64,000 nucleotides of DNA from Luscinia megarhynchos (lineage: Eukaryota; Chordata; Aves; Passeriformes; Turdidae). Under the pieces are notes generated by a model. It did no database searches and had not been told where the DNA came from. It was given only the letters and a program-made list of their open reading frames with translations. Position numbers and translations under genes: made by a program. The number at the start of each line of letters is the position of its first letter. The stretch's first letter is position 1. Shown here piece by piece: positions 49,201-62,290 of this stretch. The DNA lies in assembly GCA_034336665.1 (NCBI GenBank), contig CM067592.1, forward strand, positions 29,547,819 to 29,611,818, read 5' to 3'.

Positions 49201-52200
49201 AGAGATACATGCTAGGAGCAACTTCCCACACAGACGCCTGCACCCAGATGCAGACACCACAGTGTCTCCATTTGCTTGGACAACCATGACCTGTGGTTCC
49301 ACATCCAGGGCTGGTACTGGCACCAGCATACTCACAGACAGAACCACTTCAACCTGGAAATACTCAGAATGTCCAAAGCTGTATGCTGGATGGAACCATA
49401 TTTTTATATATATACACACCACCCCACCCCTCATCCCCTCCCCATGTATAGACATACATACACACACCCAGAACAGGACAGACCACGTTTAAGAAAACAT
49501 GGCCATGCTGAGCAGTACAGGGCATGGCCCCACGAGAACACTGCCCAGCCTTTTCTCACATACCTTCAAACATTTTCATTCTCTTGCTCTCTATTTTCCT
49601 ATGCTTTTTCATCACAAAAATGCCCTCATCCCTCTATTCTTCCATCTCTGCTCCTGTATCTACATATGTTGTAAGAAACCTTTGGCAATCCTAAAGGGTT
49701 CTTCAATTTGTAAGGTGATTTGTGGACTTACTCTAGAAAAGGATTTTTATTCAAAGATTTTACACTTTGAGTAATTGCAACAGACTCAAGCAGGAGCCTA
49801 CATTTAAAAAGTTTGTTCCATGCGTATGAAAGATTTCCTAATTAATCCTGGATGCCTGTACCAAATCTGCATTGATGTGTCTTTGAACTATTCCCTAGGA
49901 TCCTATCACTGAATTTCAGGGAGAGGAGATCAGCACTTCCCTCTTTATTTCTCTTCCTTGGGAAGACAGTGATGAAATAAAATGCTTGTCAATGCAGAAT
50001 AAAGTAGAATCAGTCTTTTATTTCACATACATTTTTTTCACTTAACTTTAACATCTGATGCATGGGGTTTTATGAGAGTTTGATAATTTCTTATATAATC
50101 AGGTTATGACAGGAACTTCTGTTGGTCCGTATTTATGGGGTCTATTCTTCAGAGTCAGCACTATCAAGTGATATGATGATTCAATAGAACATGTTAGTGT
50201 ACATATACCTATACATGTATAGGTACAGTGTGTAGGTTTGCTCATGTACATATCTTATACATGACTTATTCAGGATAGCTCCTTAAATAGAATCTCAGAG
50301 AGGCAGATTAAAAAACAAAAGGTCTTTAAGCAAGTCTCCATTGCTACTTTTCAAACTTTATCTTTTCCAGCGTCAAGGCAACTTTTGTTGGGGCTCTTCC
50401 CTTTGGATACTTATTTCTGGCACTGAGACAACTGCTTTATATTGAAAAAAGGCTGCACAAGATAGCATAGATATCTTTTTATATTAACCTAAATGGAAAC
50501 TTTTTTTGATACCTTTATTTTATTCAATTGTATATTTGTAAACTGAAAGATAAGAACCTGCAAAAAAACCCCATCACCTATAAAACCAAATTACAGGTGA
50601 TTGATGAAAAGATTCTTGCCTTCAACTAGAGTGGTGCTCTGCAATTCTTTCCTAAATTGAGCTTTTTAACCCAGCCCATCCATTTAATGCTAAACAGACA
50701 GAAAATTCTCTTTTTCTTGCTCTTTTGCCTTTCTTGTGAATGCCTGAATTTTGGCTTACTGTGGTAAAAATGGAAAGTTGCTTCCTACTCCGCAAAATCT
50801 GTTCTGTTTGAAGGAAGTTGCAAGTCAAGCAATGTCTTTTTGTCAATGGAACTCTTCCATTATTTCTTCTGATGCTTTAGGAAATGACTGGCTACTGCAT
50901 CTGCATCTAAGACAGGAGGGTCCAGTGCCACATCCTGCTCAAATGACAATAAATAGTTTTGTCATTCACAGGAATGGGAGTAGGTACATTAGGTTTATCT
51001 GGAAAAAATTAACTCTTACTTAAACTAGAATTTATGCCTATATATGGTATTTTGTCATATACAGATGATTTTTCACATCCTTACATTCTGCAATCAATAG
51101 ATGAAAAAAAAATTTACATGATCAGTTGACTAAAAAAGATTATTTCTGCCTGAACTCTTTGTCAAACTTTGTTTAAGACATAAAATCCTTTCGTGCAACA
51201 TCAATTAACAGGGCTTGTTTTTTCTTTTTTTGCTGCTATTAAACACAAATATTTCACATTTTCAAGAGTTATATTTTTTTAAAATAATAGGAATAACTTA
51301 TCAAAGAATGAAAATTACCCTGAAAAACTAAATTTTCAATTTTTATTTTTAATTTTGTTGAGACATTTTCTCTGATATTGGTCAAGATTACTCTTCTGAT
51401 AGGAAAAAAAAAAGACTGATCAAAACTTTGTTCTCTATTCTAGGCTTATAGTAATAGACTGAGACATGAGTCAGGACCTCAAGTTTTAGAATACCTTAAA
51501 TTCTACACTCAGATTTCACAATGTCAGAGGGATAGTTTTTGCTTAGCTTTCAGGTAATGAAATACAGCTTACACTTGCATTCTCCTATAGCTTCTCTAAA
51601 AACAAGGAGGAATTGTATTTCTTGTGTTATTTAGTTACTTGTCTTGTGGCAAATAGAAGACAATTGTGTGAGGTTACAACTACGAAAAAGTCGAGGTTAG
51701 GAGGAAAATCCCCAAAGGCACCAAAAAAGAAAATATGAGTCCATAGCAATAGTGATTCAAAGTGTTCTGAAGCTTCAACTATTATGAGTTTCCCACCTGA
51801 GATCACCTTTTTTTATATCCCCTTGTCTTTTGGTTATAAAAACCTAGTGAGGCTATTTAGTCCTTGCAAAACTTACAATCAAAAATGAAAGAAATACTTT
51901 ACAGTAGTGCAAATAAGCCACAGAAATATGAAATAACATATAAATAGTATCCACACAACTAAGCTATTTAACAGTTTTCATGAACTTAAAAATTATCTGT
52001 TAATTACAATATTGTAAGATTTCATCAAATCAAACACTTCTGGCATATACTTCAATGCTGATAAAATTTAATGAAAAATGGTAGTTTAAAAAGAATGAAA
52101 TATCATTAATGCTTCCCTGTGTTAAATGTGGGAGCATATGTACAGTGACTATTCTTTGGAAACTTAGGGAGTAGTTTGGTACACTTTCAGCTTAGTTGGA

Positions 52201-54245
52201 AGTTGTTTTCTCTTTCTTCTATGCAACTAGGAATCTAGAAGTCTTGGGCAAAGTCATCCCCAAGGCCATGGACTTGTCTTGGAAGGACTGATTCAGAGCA
52301 CTGCCCCTGAAGCACAGAATTTACCCTGTTCTATTTAAAATTCAATGCCTTCTGTCAAACAGTTTGGGTAGCCAAAGCATTTGTGCAGTATATTGGAAAA
52401 CATTATAAAGAAGAGCAAGAACTTGTACAAAGTATCTTAGATCAAATGAAAAGATGCTAAAAAAGAGAATAAGAGCTTGTTATTCAGAGATCTGATGTGA
52501 TATTGCTGTGATTCTGTACAAAACAGTCTACTGGAGAAAAGGGAGGTAGGCTGGCTGAGAGCAATAAAAAAACATAACATGATTTCATATTCCTAAGTGG
52601 GCAATAGACCCAGCAGGCAAGCACCATAAAAGTGCAGCATAAGGTTCAGTAACTGATTAGACAGTAGTAAGCAGGCAGGTTGTTGCCATATGATAGGAAG
52701 CTATTATGGGAGATGATTCTATTTAATTTCATTTCACATTTTATTAAAATGTTCCATAGACAATAAAGCAGATATTATTACATAAGAGATTTTAAATTGC
52801 TCTGATCTCACAGGTAAACATGTTTTAGGCATCTTAAGTAGTCTTTTGTTTTTCTGATTGTGGTTGCAGCCAGAATGATAATTATTGTCTCTCTACATTA
52901 AATGCTTTTTAGATATTCATCATAAAAGTATGCCACTAACTTTTCAGCACGACTCCCAAGATCCCACAGAAATTAATTTTGCCTTATGATTAAAGGAAGA
53001 AGCTGGTGCAGTGTAGTAAACTGTAATATTTTGGATAACATTACAAGTATCAAATTTTCTTCAACTGATGCATGTTTCTCATCTCATCCAATTTGCGCAA
53101 TGAGAATATACTATGAGCAAAATAACTTTATTAAGAATTATAAGTGATCCAAAGTTTTGACAGAACTCAAGCAAAACTACTTTTAAGTATACTATTTTTA
53201 ATATGTAGATTAATTTAAAATCTGGACTATTTTAAAACAGAGGGTTTTTTAATTTCTTTGGGCCAGGGAACTATGGTATAAATTTAATTAACAGGGAATA
53301 AATTACTGCAAATAAAGTTATCCATTATGAGGAGAATAAATATATCCAAAAACAATCCTATTCACCTGCTATTTCCAGCTTGGCCTCTATTTTGCTTACT
53401 AGTATGATTTTTATTACATATATCTCACTTTTTTTTCACATTTATAAGTGAGTCAAAAATGGCCCAAAGCAAAGTGAAATGCAATCTCATGACACAATGT
53501 AGTCTCTCTCTTCAATTGGTTTCTGTAAGCACAGACACTGAAAGCAGAAGATAGCCCTGCACTCAATTGCTTTTAAAGGAAAAATAAATCCATTGTTATT
53601 ATCTGGCTCTGTAAGAGCCCTTCATTACATCCAGCTTTCCTAAACCAATACCTAAAACTACGAATCTCAATTTTACATTACAGAAACTTCAAACGTGAAT
53701 ATTAACCGTGGTAGCTATGTGGGTTTCACAGTATTAAAAATTTTATCTTGTATTTATATCACAAACCTATAAAGCATTTTATGTTTTCCTGGTGTAGCAT
53801 AAATAAAATAACACTGGACTATCTGTCTGATCAAGGAAAAGGCAGAATTAGTGGCTTACACTTTTTGAACAAGCAGTAAGAAATACTGGTTGGCAATGTC
53901 ATTGTTGTTCCTTGAAAATAAAGAGATATCTTACCTGGACAATATCCATTTCTATTTTTCATGGAACAGTGAAGAACTCTCTAGATGAAGAATTATGAAA
54001 TTAATTTTTTTGCTCTGTCAAGGCCTTACAATGAATCAGTGCTTGTCTTAAGAATTATCTAAGAGAAGTGGAGTATTTTCAGGTTATGCTCATACAATTT
54101 GATAGTTCTTTCTATGGAAAGTGAATTGATTGGGAAAAGCAAAAGGCTTTGCTCTGAGGCTTTGCAAATCTCTGAAAATCAAATGTAAATTGAATCTTCC
54201 AACACATCTGAAACATTTAGCAAACTTTCCCTTACCTGTCCTTCA
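49201..54245. other. Mostly AT-rich unique sequence, no gene seen
   Basis: 49200-49480 is less AT-rich and may be degraded repeat. A C-rich and CA-rich patch lies at 49405-49475, and a 20-bp perfect palindrome at 50206-50225. No gene, RNA gene or complete element recognised. Confidence 0.5.
50206..50225. repeat. 20-bp perfect palindrome
   Basis: TACCTATACATGTATAGGTA equals its reverse complement. It lies in a TACATA-rich neighbourhood similar to 48.5-48.8 kb. Confidence 0.92.
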
Positions 54246-54323
54246 GAAATTAGTCACATTGTGCTTCTGACACAAAAAACCATTTTTGTTTTTTGTGCCA
54301 GAAGTGCAGTGTGACTAATTTTC
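54246..54323. repeat. Near-perfect hairpin, stem about 31-35 bp, 7-nt loop
   Basis: The left arm 54250-54280 pairs with the right arm 54288-54318 over 31 positions with four differences, at least three of which would be G:U pairs in one RNA orientation. Pairing continues outward through GAAA/TTTTC to 54246 and 54323 with one bulged T. The loop is 54281-54287. The arms read TTAGTCACATTGTGCTTCTG (54250-54269) and GCCAGAAGTGCAGTGTGACT (54297-54316). A 5-bp direct repeat, TTCAG, lies on both sides (54242-54246 and 54321-54325). Size and shape suit either a microRNA-like precursor or a tiny inverted-repeat transposon; neither can be proved from sequence alone. Confidence 0.85.
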
Positions 54324-57300
54324 AGGAGCTCCTGTACCAAACATGCGCAAGGCAAGTTTTAGTGGGCTCCTATTATTCAATTAGAGTGATAGTAGCTGTG
54401 CAAAATCATGGTCAAAATAAATAGGATATTTTTTTGAACTTGTGTAAAAGGGTAAGAACTAATGTGGGTTTTGTTTTTACCACAACAACTGACCAATCAG
54501 CCTGTTGCATACACAAAGAATTTTCTTACCTATTTTACACATGCAAGAGAGTGTATTTGCAGAAATCTTATGCAAAGTCCCCTACCTTAAAAAACACATT
54601 ATTTTTCACTCTAAAACTAATCAGTCTGGAGGTAAATGAAACTACTTCCTTTGTATATGTGAAGATGCCTAAAACCTATTTTTAAATTTGAAAAGTTATT
54701 TAGTAGATAACTACATATAGTCTCATCTGAGACAAAAGACAATGGATAGAACAAAAAATAAATAAAAGTAATTTCTCATAAAACTTCCAAACATGCCATG
54801 TTAAAAAAATTATATTAGGTTTCCACAGGTAGGTGCCAGCACAGTCAATGGAGTCATGATGGGGTGCATGAACAAATATTTGATCTGTCCTGTTTGCAAA
54901 AAACAACAAGGGATAGCATTTCATTTGTACCCTAAGCTAGCAATAATATACTCAAAACATGCCAGTAGCTATGCTATTTTCACTATTTTACTATTTTACT
55001 ATGGTTCTAAGAAAGTATTCTATAGATGGAAACAATTGCAGCAAAAAAAAAAAAATTTAGTGGAGTATATGTAAACAGCAGAATAATTTCTGTGTTTTCT
55101 GTACTAAATTTAGTTTCACTTTCCTCTCTCTGTTTTATGCAGTTCTTTTCATAATAATGGCTTGTTTCCTCTTGCAGTTCTTCAAACTCTGAATCTATTC
55201 CCCCTTTTTTTAGTTCACATTTTCTGCTGTCACTTTTCCATGGCTCTTCTCACTAGGGATGCAAGCCTAGGGATGAAAAGACACCAGGAAAACTTTGCCA
55301 TACATTTTACCTCAGTTTGGACTGCTTAGATATTAACTAAATAATAGTTCTGGTCAGTAAAACAAAAAACTTAAATATGGGGGGTGAGGAGGGAAGGCTG
55401 GGAGGGCAAGCAATTCAAAATTAAGATATAAAAGGAAGTATTGCTAGGTTACTGATGGTGTCCTTGGATAATGGGGGAAGAAAATACACATTATCATTGG
55501 GGAGCAATTCATGGAGGTAAAAATCAATTGTTTTCAGCACATACTCCCACATTCTTCTTTTTTCATCATAAAAGAAAACATAGAGAAAAAGAGAAAATAT
55601 GTCTGGCTGCTATGGCCAGTGTCACATGAATTAAAAGGGTTCTTTATAAAGCATGTACTTATACACAGGTTAAATGTGTCTGAAAAGAGAGTCCACTTCT
55701 GTATTTTCACCAGTTATGACTTAAAAGTAAGTGCAGAAGGATGGATACAAATTGGGAAAATTGAAGCAAAATAATTTATACACAGAGAGATTTTAACAGA
55801 GCTTCACTGACCAGACAGGCTTTGACCCACCCAAAGCTTGAAACTTGCACATTGTATAGCTAGCAGCAAAGTAATTTATAATTTCAGATAAGATGTATTT
55901 TGGGATTGGCCCTTGAGATGAATCAGTTTCATGTGTGTTCAAACGGGGACAGTACAAGGCTGTCTTTTAAACACACTGATACTGCTTCATTGAGTGCTCA
56001 GGCCAAGAACACCAACTTTTATGCTTTTGCTTACTATTGGGTGCTTAGTGCAGTTTTGAAAGGTAAGATTCATCAGTACAGAGAGGGATATTTACCAAAG
56101 CCTGAGATGCTGATCTGCACTAAAGACAAAATCAAGCCACACAGAAATCTTGCACTGAGACAGAGAATCTTCAGTTGCTATTGAAATTGTTTTAAAGGCC
56201 ACCTTGCATTAGGAGGCTTTACAGAGATGAGGATTCATTGTGAAAAGAGTAGATACAGTGACTGCTTATTACCATTCTCTTTATTACCCTGGGCTCTCAG
56301 AGAAAGCAATAACAGATATCTCCATGGCTGTGACCATGCTGCATTCTGTTTTAACATGCAAGCGGCAACTGAGTTAATGATTTCATATTGGCTATTTAAT
56401 TTTGTACTTATGTTTTCCAGGCTCATCAGGATGTGATTCCATTGCTTCATCATTTCTTGTTTCTCTTTAGACTATTTGCTCCAGCACTTTTGAAAAGACA
56501 ATTTAGGTGTATGGATTTCTTTCTTTTCTTCCTTGAAGGGTCTGTGATTACAGAGAGGTGACTATGCTACTGCACTCTCTCCTTGTTTATATGATCAGGC
56601 TGCAGAAGGAAGACAATGTAAAAGGACTATTTTAAGTCTCATTAGAAAGACTGTTTTTTCTAGCACCATAGCACCAGCCCTTTCCCCTCATGGCATTCAC
56701 AAAATAGCACACACTGCAGATTCCCCTGATAACATATGTCTGGGAGGAAGCCTTTCCTGCTCACTCCTTTCTATTCCCTTTGGGAGTCAGAATGATGTCA
56801 CGTGTCTCTGCAGCACAGCACAAGCAAGGAAAAATACTGACTGCTCCCACCAAATTGCACTTTCTGGTAGCTTCACTATAGCTACTAAGACTTGGATATT
56901 CATCAACATAAGGCAGATAATCCTAACCATGGAGACTTGTTGTTTACCTGACAGGTCTTTTCTTGCCCGTGTTTCAGCATGTTTTGCTCCCTGTGTTTTT
57001 GAATGTCTTCATTAGAGCACAGAAATAGCCAGAAGAAACCAGATCAGTTACAGTGTCAATTGGGATGGTTTGCTGTAACTGTTCATAAACATTGATCGAA
57101 GAGATGACTAAAGTAAATAAAATTGACCTTGGATCTTACTCAAGATGCATTATTAAAATAGCCACAAAAATTCTGCTGGAGAAATTAAGACACGGTATAC
57201 AAAATATCTATTTTGGGAAAACCTGGATTTGCATTAAAAGTTCTGATGGATTTTATTAAGTTTTTATTAAATATATTCTTTTTTACTTCATCTCACAGGA

Positions 57301-58199
57301 CCACCTATCAATCTTTTTAAGTAACTAACTTTATAATTCTGATATGTATTTTTTAATTAATCAACACCCTCAAGCATATGGACTAGATTTAATAGGTTTA
57401 ACTAAGAAGTCTAACTATGCATCTTCCAGTAGGGTAAGCTGGGCATAAAAAATATAAATCAAACTACAACCATGCTATATTTTCTACAAAAATGTTCACA
57501 GGAAACAAAATAATCAAGAAAAAATTATTGTTCTCAATGCAGGTTTCCAAAGGGGGAGTGAGGAGGGGCAAAGAAATATAAAATATAAAAAGTTTGTACT
57601 TTTGCAATACATGTGGCAAGTACGAATATTTTAAAATTTTCACCAAGCACTGTGCGCAATACTTTGAATTATCTATCCAGCTTACTAGTCAGTTATATTC
57701 AGTTGCATTGGAGGGTAGTGCAAAATCTAGGCACTTTTTCCTAATGCAGCTTTTCTTTTTTTTTCTACATAAGTGATAAACAGTAAATCAGTTTTAACAG
57801 CTGCTATCAGTTCCACCACAAAGGAACAGAAGGAACAAAAAAAAGCAGACCAGAGTAAGGAACCCATAGATTTTTGCTAAACAAGAAAAATCTACCGTAG
57901 CTAATATTGCATCTTTACAAAAGAAACATTCTGTGAAACATGAAGCTAGACATAAAAAGACACTGTTTCAAGGGGCACAAAAATACATTATTACAGGCTC
58001 CACCACTAGGTTGCTGCTCAACAGAACAGTAGTAGCTCATTAATACGATTGAAAACAGGAAGATGAGAAGGCTGTTGGTAAACGCTGTCTGCCAAATTAG
58101 GTTGGTGAGAATTTTTGGCATCTGGCACTGTAAATCTCAGCTTTTAGTAATGATAATGTAAAGATAAAGGGTAAGGGTAAAGAATGTTTACTTTCTACT
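54324..58199. other. AT-rich unique sequence, no gene seen
   Basis: No recognised gene. A short CTATTTTA tandem repeat (54982-55002) is present. Frames of 60-94 codons have no visible domain. Confidence 0.55.
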
Positions 58200-58660
58200 T
58201 TATTAAGATCCAATTTATTGGATCATACAGTCCATTTTACCCTTAACTCTACACAACAAGCTCGGGCTTAGCTTTTCTCCAATCTGCTGCCATAGTGTGC
58301 TGATTTCCCTTCCATCCCCTTATAGCTTCTTCATCTTCTGCCAGAAAATTCACTAGCACAAAGCTCAAGACAGTCCCAAGCCCTGGTGGGAATCTCATTG
58401 CCATCTTCATTCCAGTGATCAGACGAGGCCTGAGAAGAGCCAAAAGTGTGACAAGGGTAGGCAATAGAAGACAACTCTTGGCAAGGTTTACCAACTTTTC
58501 TGCAACTTGCCTCTCCTTTGGCAGATTCGAATCCATATGTTTGATGTGTGCATCCCACGCACCAGGCTGTAGCCACTGATTCTGCTTTTAAAGCAACTTC
58601 TGCAGCAGCTTAGGCTGCAATTTCTTCCTGACTAGAGATTGCATGAGGTTTTTTTTGTAG
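58200..58660 (-). pseudogene. Possible decayed retrocopy of an unidentified transcript
   Basis: This block is distinctly richer in GC than its surroundings. On the - strand it holds two long overlapping frames (58249-58536, 95 codons; 58331-58576, 81 codons), then a stop, and then AATAAA signals about 40-55 bp further on (near 58209-58224). A GC-richer, frame-shifted coding-like block ending in polyadenylation signals is what an old processed pseudogene looks like. There is no clear poly-A tail or target duplication, and I could not identify a parent protein. It may equally be an unrecognised repeat. Confidence 0.22.
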
Positions 58661-60626
58661 GCAAACCCATACTGTCAGTTTTCTGAGTCTGTGCTTACAA
58701 GAAAGCAAAGTAGAAGGTCACTGAACATGGTAATCTATGCAGTAAGTAAGTGCCAACAAGTTATGTATTTTTAGTCCTCCAGCAAGGGCAAGTATCTTGT
58801 TTCTGATTGTTACACAAGGTTTGGAATTTATGTAATATCAAACAGCATTGAAAGATTCTTTTGCTTATGAAAAGTAATATCATTTTTCAAAAGCAAATTT
58901 GTTATATTGTCCTGGCATTTTCTACTTTGTCATTTTGTTTTGGAGGCTCTCATTTATGATAACAGATAGAGATGTGAAGACCACAGACACAATAACCTTC
59001 TGTGGACTCTGCTAAGAGTGTAATATCCCATTCATAGGGGAAGGGTGTCTCAAAATCTTAGCTATCACTGTCATGATCCTATAGACTGCTAGAACTTATT
59101 TTCCTTCTCTAGAAGAAGCTTTGCTTTTTAAATTAAATAACTCAGGGATGGACTACTCAAATTCATATATAAATTTGTCAGGAGCTTCTCAAATTTGTTT
59201 GCAGACTGCAGCTGTATACTGATTGCCGTGTGCTGATACATGAGCAAAGAAAGATAGCATGGAAACTGTGCTACAGACCTTTTTAATGTTAGATTTATGC
59301 ATATAAAAATTTCCAATAAACTTTTCCACTCTTTAAATCCAAGTCTAAATATTTGGGGGAGTCAAAATGTCACATTGTATCTGAATTGGAATCAATATTA
59401 TTTTGGACTTTGTCACCTGCAGAGTATAAAGTACACTTTTATCTGAAATTCACATTAGTCAATTGAGAGAGTCCTATTAATCTCTCATACCGAAAATACC
59501 TTTTTTATGTCTAACAATGAAAAGCTTCACTGTAAATGAAAATCAAGTACTTTATTAAGTAAATGCAGGTATTTAAACATTCTTAAAGTTGCATAAAGTT
59601 TTTGGATCATTCTACTCCTTCTAAATACAGGAAAAGCAAGGTTAAAAACTAGCACAGTGCTTTCAGAGCAGAAACAGCAAATGTATCTGGCTGAGCTAAC
59701 CTGGAGATGGAAAAAAATTCTAAGTAGGCATATGACACCTGAAATTGTGGAATATAGACAGTAACACATTCAACTCATCCTTCCAGTTGTCTTAATGTAT
59801 TCCCTCTCCTTCACAAATAAAAAAAAGACTTCTTAAACAGAAGAAAGATAATAGCTGGCAGGCTGTGCAGTAATTGATAAAGGTAGTCTCTATCATTTAA
59901 CTTCTGTATATGTATTTCACTGCTACAAAAACCTACTTTTTTTTTCTTTATCTGTTCACTGGCTATATGCTTAGCAACCCTCACTTGTTAAGAATGCTGA
60001 AAGCAGTGTGTGAGAACAAACACCTTTTTTCCATTAGAACATGTTTTTTAGGACTTTTTTTTTTTTCCCAGAAAAGAAAATATACAGATTGCAATATCAC
60101 ACATTCCCTCTGGAACTCAGACAACTCATTACCAGAGCATTCCATAGCTCTTTGAAGGAATTTATTTCCCCCTTAGGCGCATGTTTTTTTTTCAAGTTTA
60201 GTAAATGGTGGTTGTTAGTGACACAGCTCCTGAGTATGATTTATCACTTCTTGAAATTAATGACCCAAGTCTGTTTTTATAGTACATTACAAGACTGACA
60301 CGTACTAAGAGCTGTGGAAGAATATGCTTTTTTAAGACTTGATAATTTAATTTATGTAAATTAATTGGCTGAGGTTTGAGAATGGATTGCAAAATTTTGT
60401 CATTTGGGCTTCTTTATTATAGAAGAGTCAGGTGTTGAAATTTTTTTAAAGCTGTGTTATTCTGTTCTCTGCTGGTGTAGCGTGGGCAGATTCTCACTTG
60501 TTAATTATACTGAGAGCACAGGAAAGGATGAAAAAATTTTGACAGAAGAAAAGAATAAAATAATTTTCACTGGCATGCCCTTGAGCTTCTGTCTGCATGA
60601 CTGTATGGGATCAACATCTTAAAGAA
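58661..60626. other. AT-rich unique sequence, no gene seen
   Basis: No gene or repeat recognised apart from short T runs. Confidence 0.55.
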
Positions 60627-60973
60627 CTATAGAATCAAAGAATGAATCTTGGAATGGCTTGGTTTGGAAAGTACTTTTAAAAGGACCTTTTAGTCATTGG
60701 TGACTTTGCCAACTGCCATAATTTTTCAAATAGGATGGGGAGCACTTTAGCCACTGCCAGATCCCTCAGGATTCAGAAATACTCCTCATTATGACCCCTC
60801 TCATTGACTTGTATTGACTTGGAACACGTCCAGGTTCCCAAAATTCTCTCAGACCTGACATCCTACTTCATTCTTTTGCCACTGAGTTGAGATTTAGGGA
60901 TTTGGCAGACAGTGAAAACTGAGGCAAAGAAATTGATGAGTACCTCAGTCTTTTTCATGTCAGTGTCACCAGA
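60627..60973 (-). mobile_element. CR1 LINE, - strand, with large internal deletion
   Basis: On the + strand it opens like a reverse-complemented CR1 3' end: TATAGAATCAAAGAATGAAT (60629-60648), then GGCTTGGTTTGGAAAG, then a decayed block up to about 60845 ending in CACGTCCAGG. At 60895-60973 the phrase CAGTGAAAACTGAGGCAAAG and the following TACCTCAGTC match, in reverse, the CR1 ORF2 linker just before the reverse transcriptase; the - strand gives a FFASVF-type peptide. Both parts share orientation and order, so a single CR1 that lost the reverse-transcriptase region is the simplest reading. Two separate insertions remain possible. Confidence 0.6.
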
Positions 60974-61999
60974 TACACCATTCCATTTATCAAAAAAACT
61001 ACAACGTACATTTTTGTGTTTCTTTTTTGAGTAACACACCTATAGTATATAGTCTTATAGTTCACATCTCTTGCCAAGTATATATTTTTTGTGCCTTGGT
61101 TTCCCTGATCCCTCAAACTACACCCTCAAACAGTATCATTATTTCTTTCAAGGACACATGTCTGTAATTCCACTGACTATGCATTTCCTTCCTGTGTTTC
61201 TGTTTAGCCAGGAAGGCAGCTGTGCTCATTTCCTGCAATCCATGACTGATTTTTTGTACATGGGAATCAAGAGCTCTTGTGTTGTACAAAAAAATGCTGT
61301 TAAGCATCTCCAAGGTCTTCTCTCTTCCATTATAGTGCAGGGCAGTTTTTCAGGTGGCCTCATCCATTATTTCCTTATACAGCTGAAAGTTTCTACACTT
61401 AAGGTTTAAGGTCTTTTTGCATGCGTATATAACCTATATAATTCTTACAATGATCAAACTTGCAGTTTCCTTAATTTTTGCATTATGATAGCAAAAGCGA
61501 GACATAATCTCTTTCAAAAAATAAGTGTTTGTGGCTACACGATCACTAGACAACAAAAACAACATTCTATTAAGTAAGTGCAACATGAAAAACATTGCAA
61601 GTAAGTTAATTGTTAGAGCCTCTCTGAAAGAACATGAACAGTTCCCACATTTCTCTATTGAAATGAAGACTAGAAAAGTTGAGTGCAAAAAAAGAAAGAA
61701 TATGAAATTCATGTTTGTGTATTGCACAACTAATAACAACACCATTTCTGTTCACTTATTATTGTTCTCTTCATTTCTATGACTGACCCTAACATACTCA
61801 TGTAGACCTACTCCCATACAGAGACAGAATCGTGCTGCAGAGCAGATTCCTGTCTATTGGGAAAATTTTACATTTAAACAAACAAGCAAGCCAAAACAAG
61901 TTAAAAAAACCTTTAAAAAAACCCACCCTTTAGGCTGTTCAGACTGCATTAAAATTTATTTAGAGCCACATTTATTTCTTTGCATTGAGGAATACATTT
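60974..61999. other. AT-rich unique sequence, no gene seen
   Basis: The longest frame (61071-61409, +, 112 codons) has no recognisable domain. No repeats of note. Confidence 0.5.
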
Positions 62000-62215
62000 G
62001 GTGCAGCTAGGTCCATGAGCACACTGCAGAGCAAGCTGCAGGTTGAGCTCAGGGCTGGCAGGAGCCCAAGTGAGGCAGCAGGTTGTGACCTGCTGACCTT
62101 TTGCATAACAAAGGGCCTGGGGACCTGGGGCTGGCCAGGGAACAGGACATGCAGAGACAGCAGGAGCTGAGAACTCAACTGGAAGACCAAGACCTTCCCA
62201 CATAGACTGTGAGGG

Positions 62216-62224
62216 TATAAAAAG
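62216..62224 (+). promoter_or_regulatory. TATA box of the LTR-like element
   Basis: TATAAAAAG upstream of AATAAA by 69 bp; activity unknown. Confidence 0.5.
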
Positions 62225-62284
62225 CCATGGGATTCCTTTGTTTGGCATCCCTCCCCCGAGGCACCAGCCCCAGCTGTTTCTGTG

Positions 62285-62290
62285 AATAAA
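62285..62290 (+). terminator. Polyadenylation signal of the LTR-like element
   Basis: AATAAA in the expected R position. Confidence 0.5.

Noticed and set aside
55900..56184. 94-codon + frame followed by GGTAAG, resembling an exon with a splice donor
   Set aside because: No acceptor or protein similarity recognised; GTAAG occurs often by chance.
58155..58190. GGGTAA repeats resembling telomeric DNA
   Set aside because: Only two or three imperfect units, not the vertebrate TTAGGG repeat.
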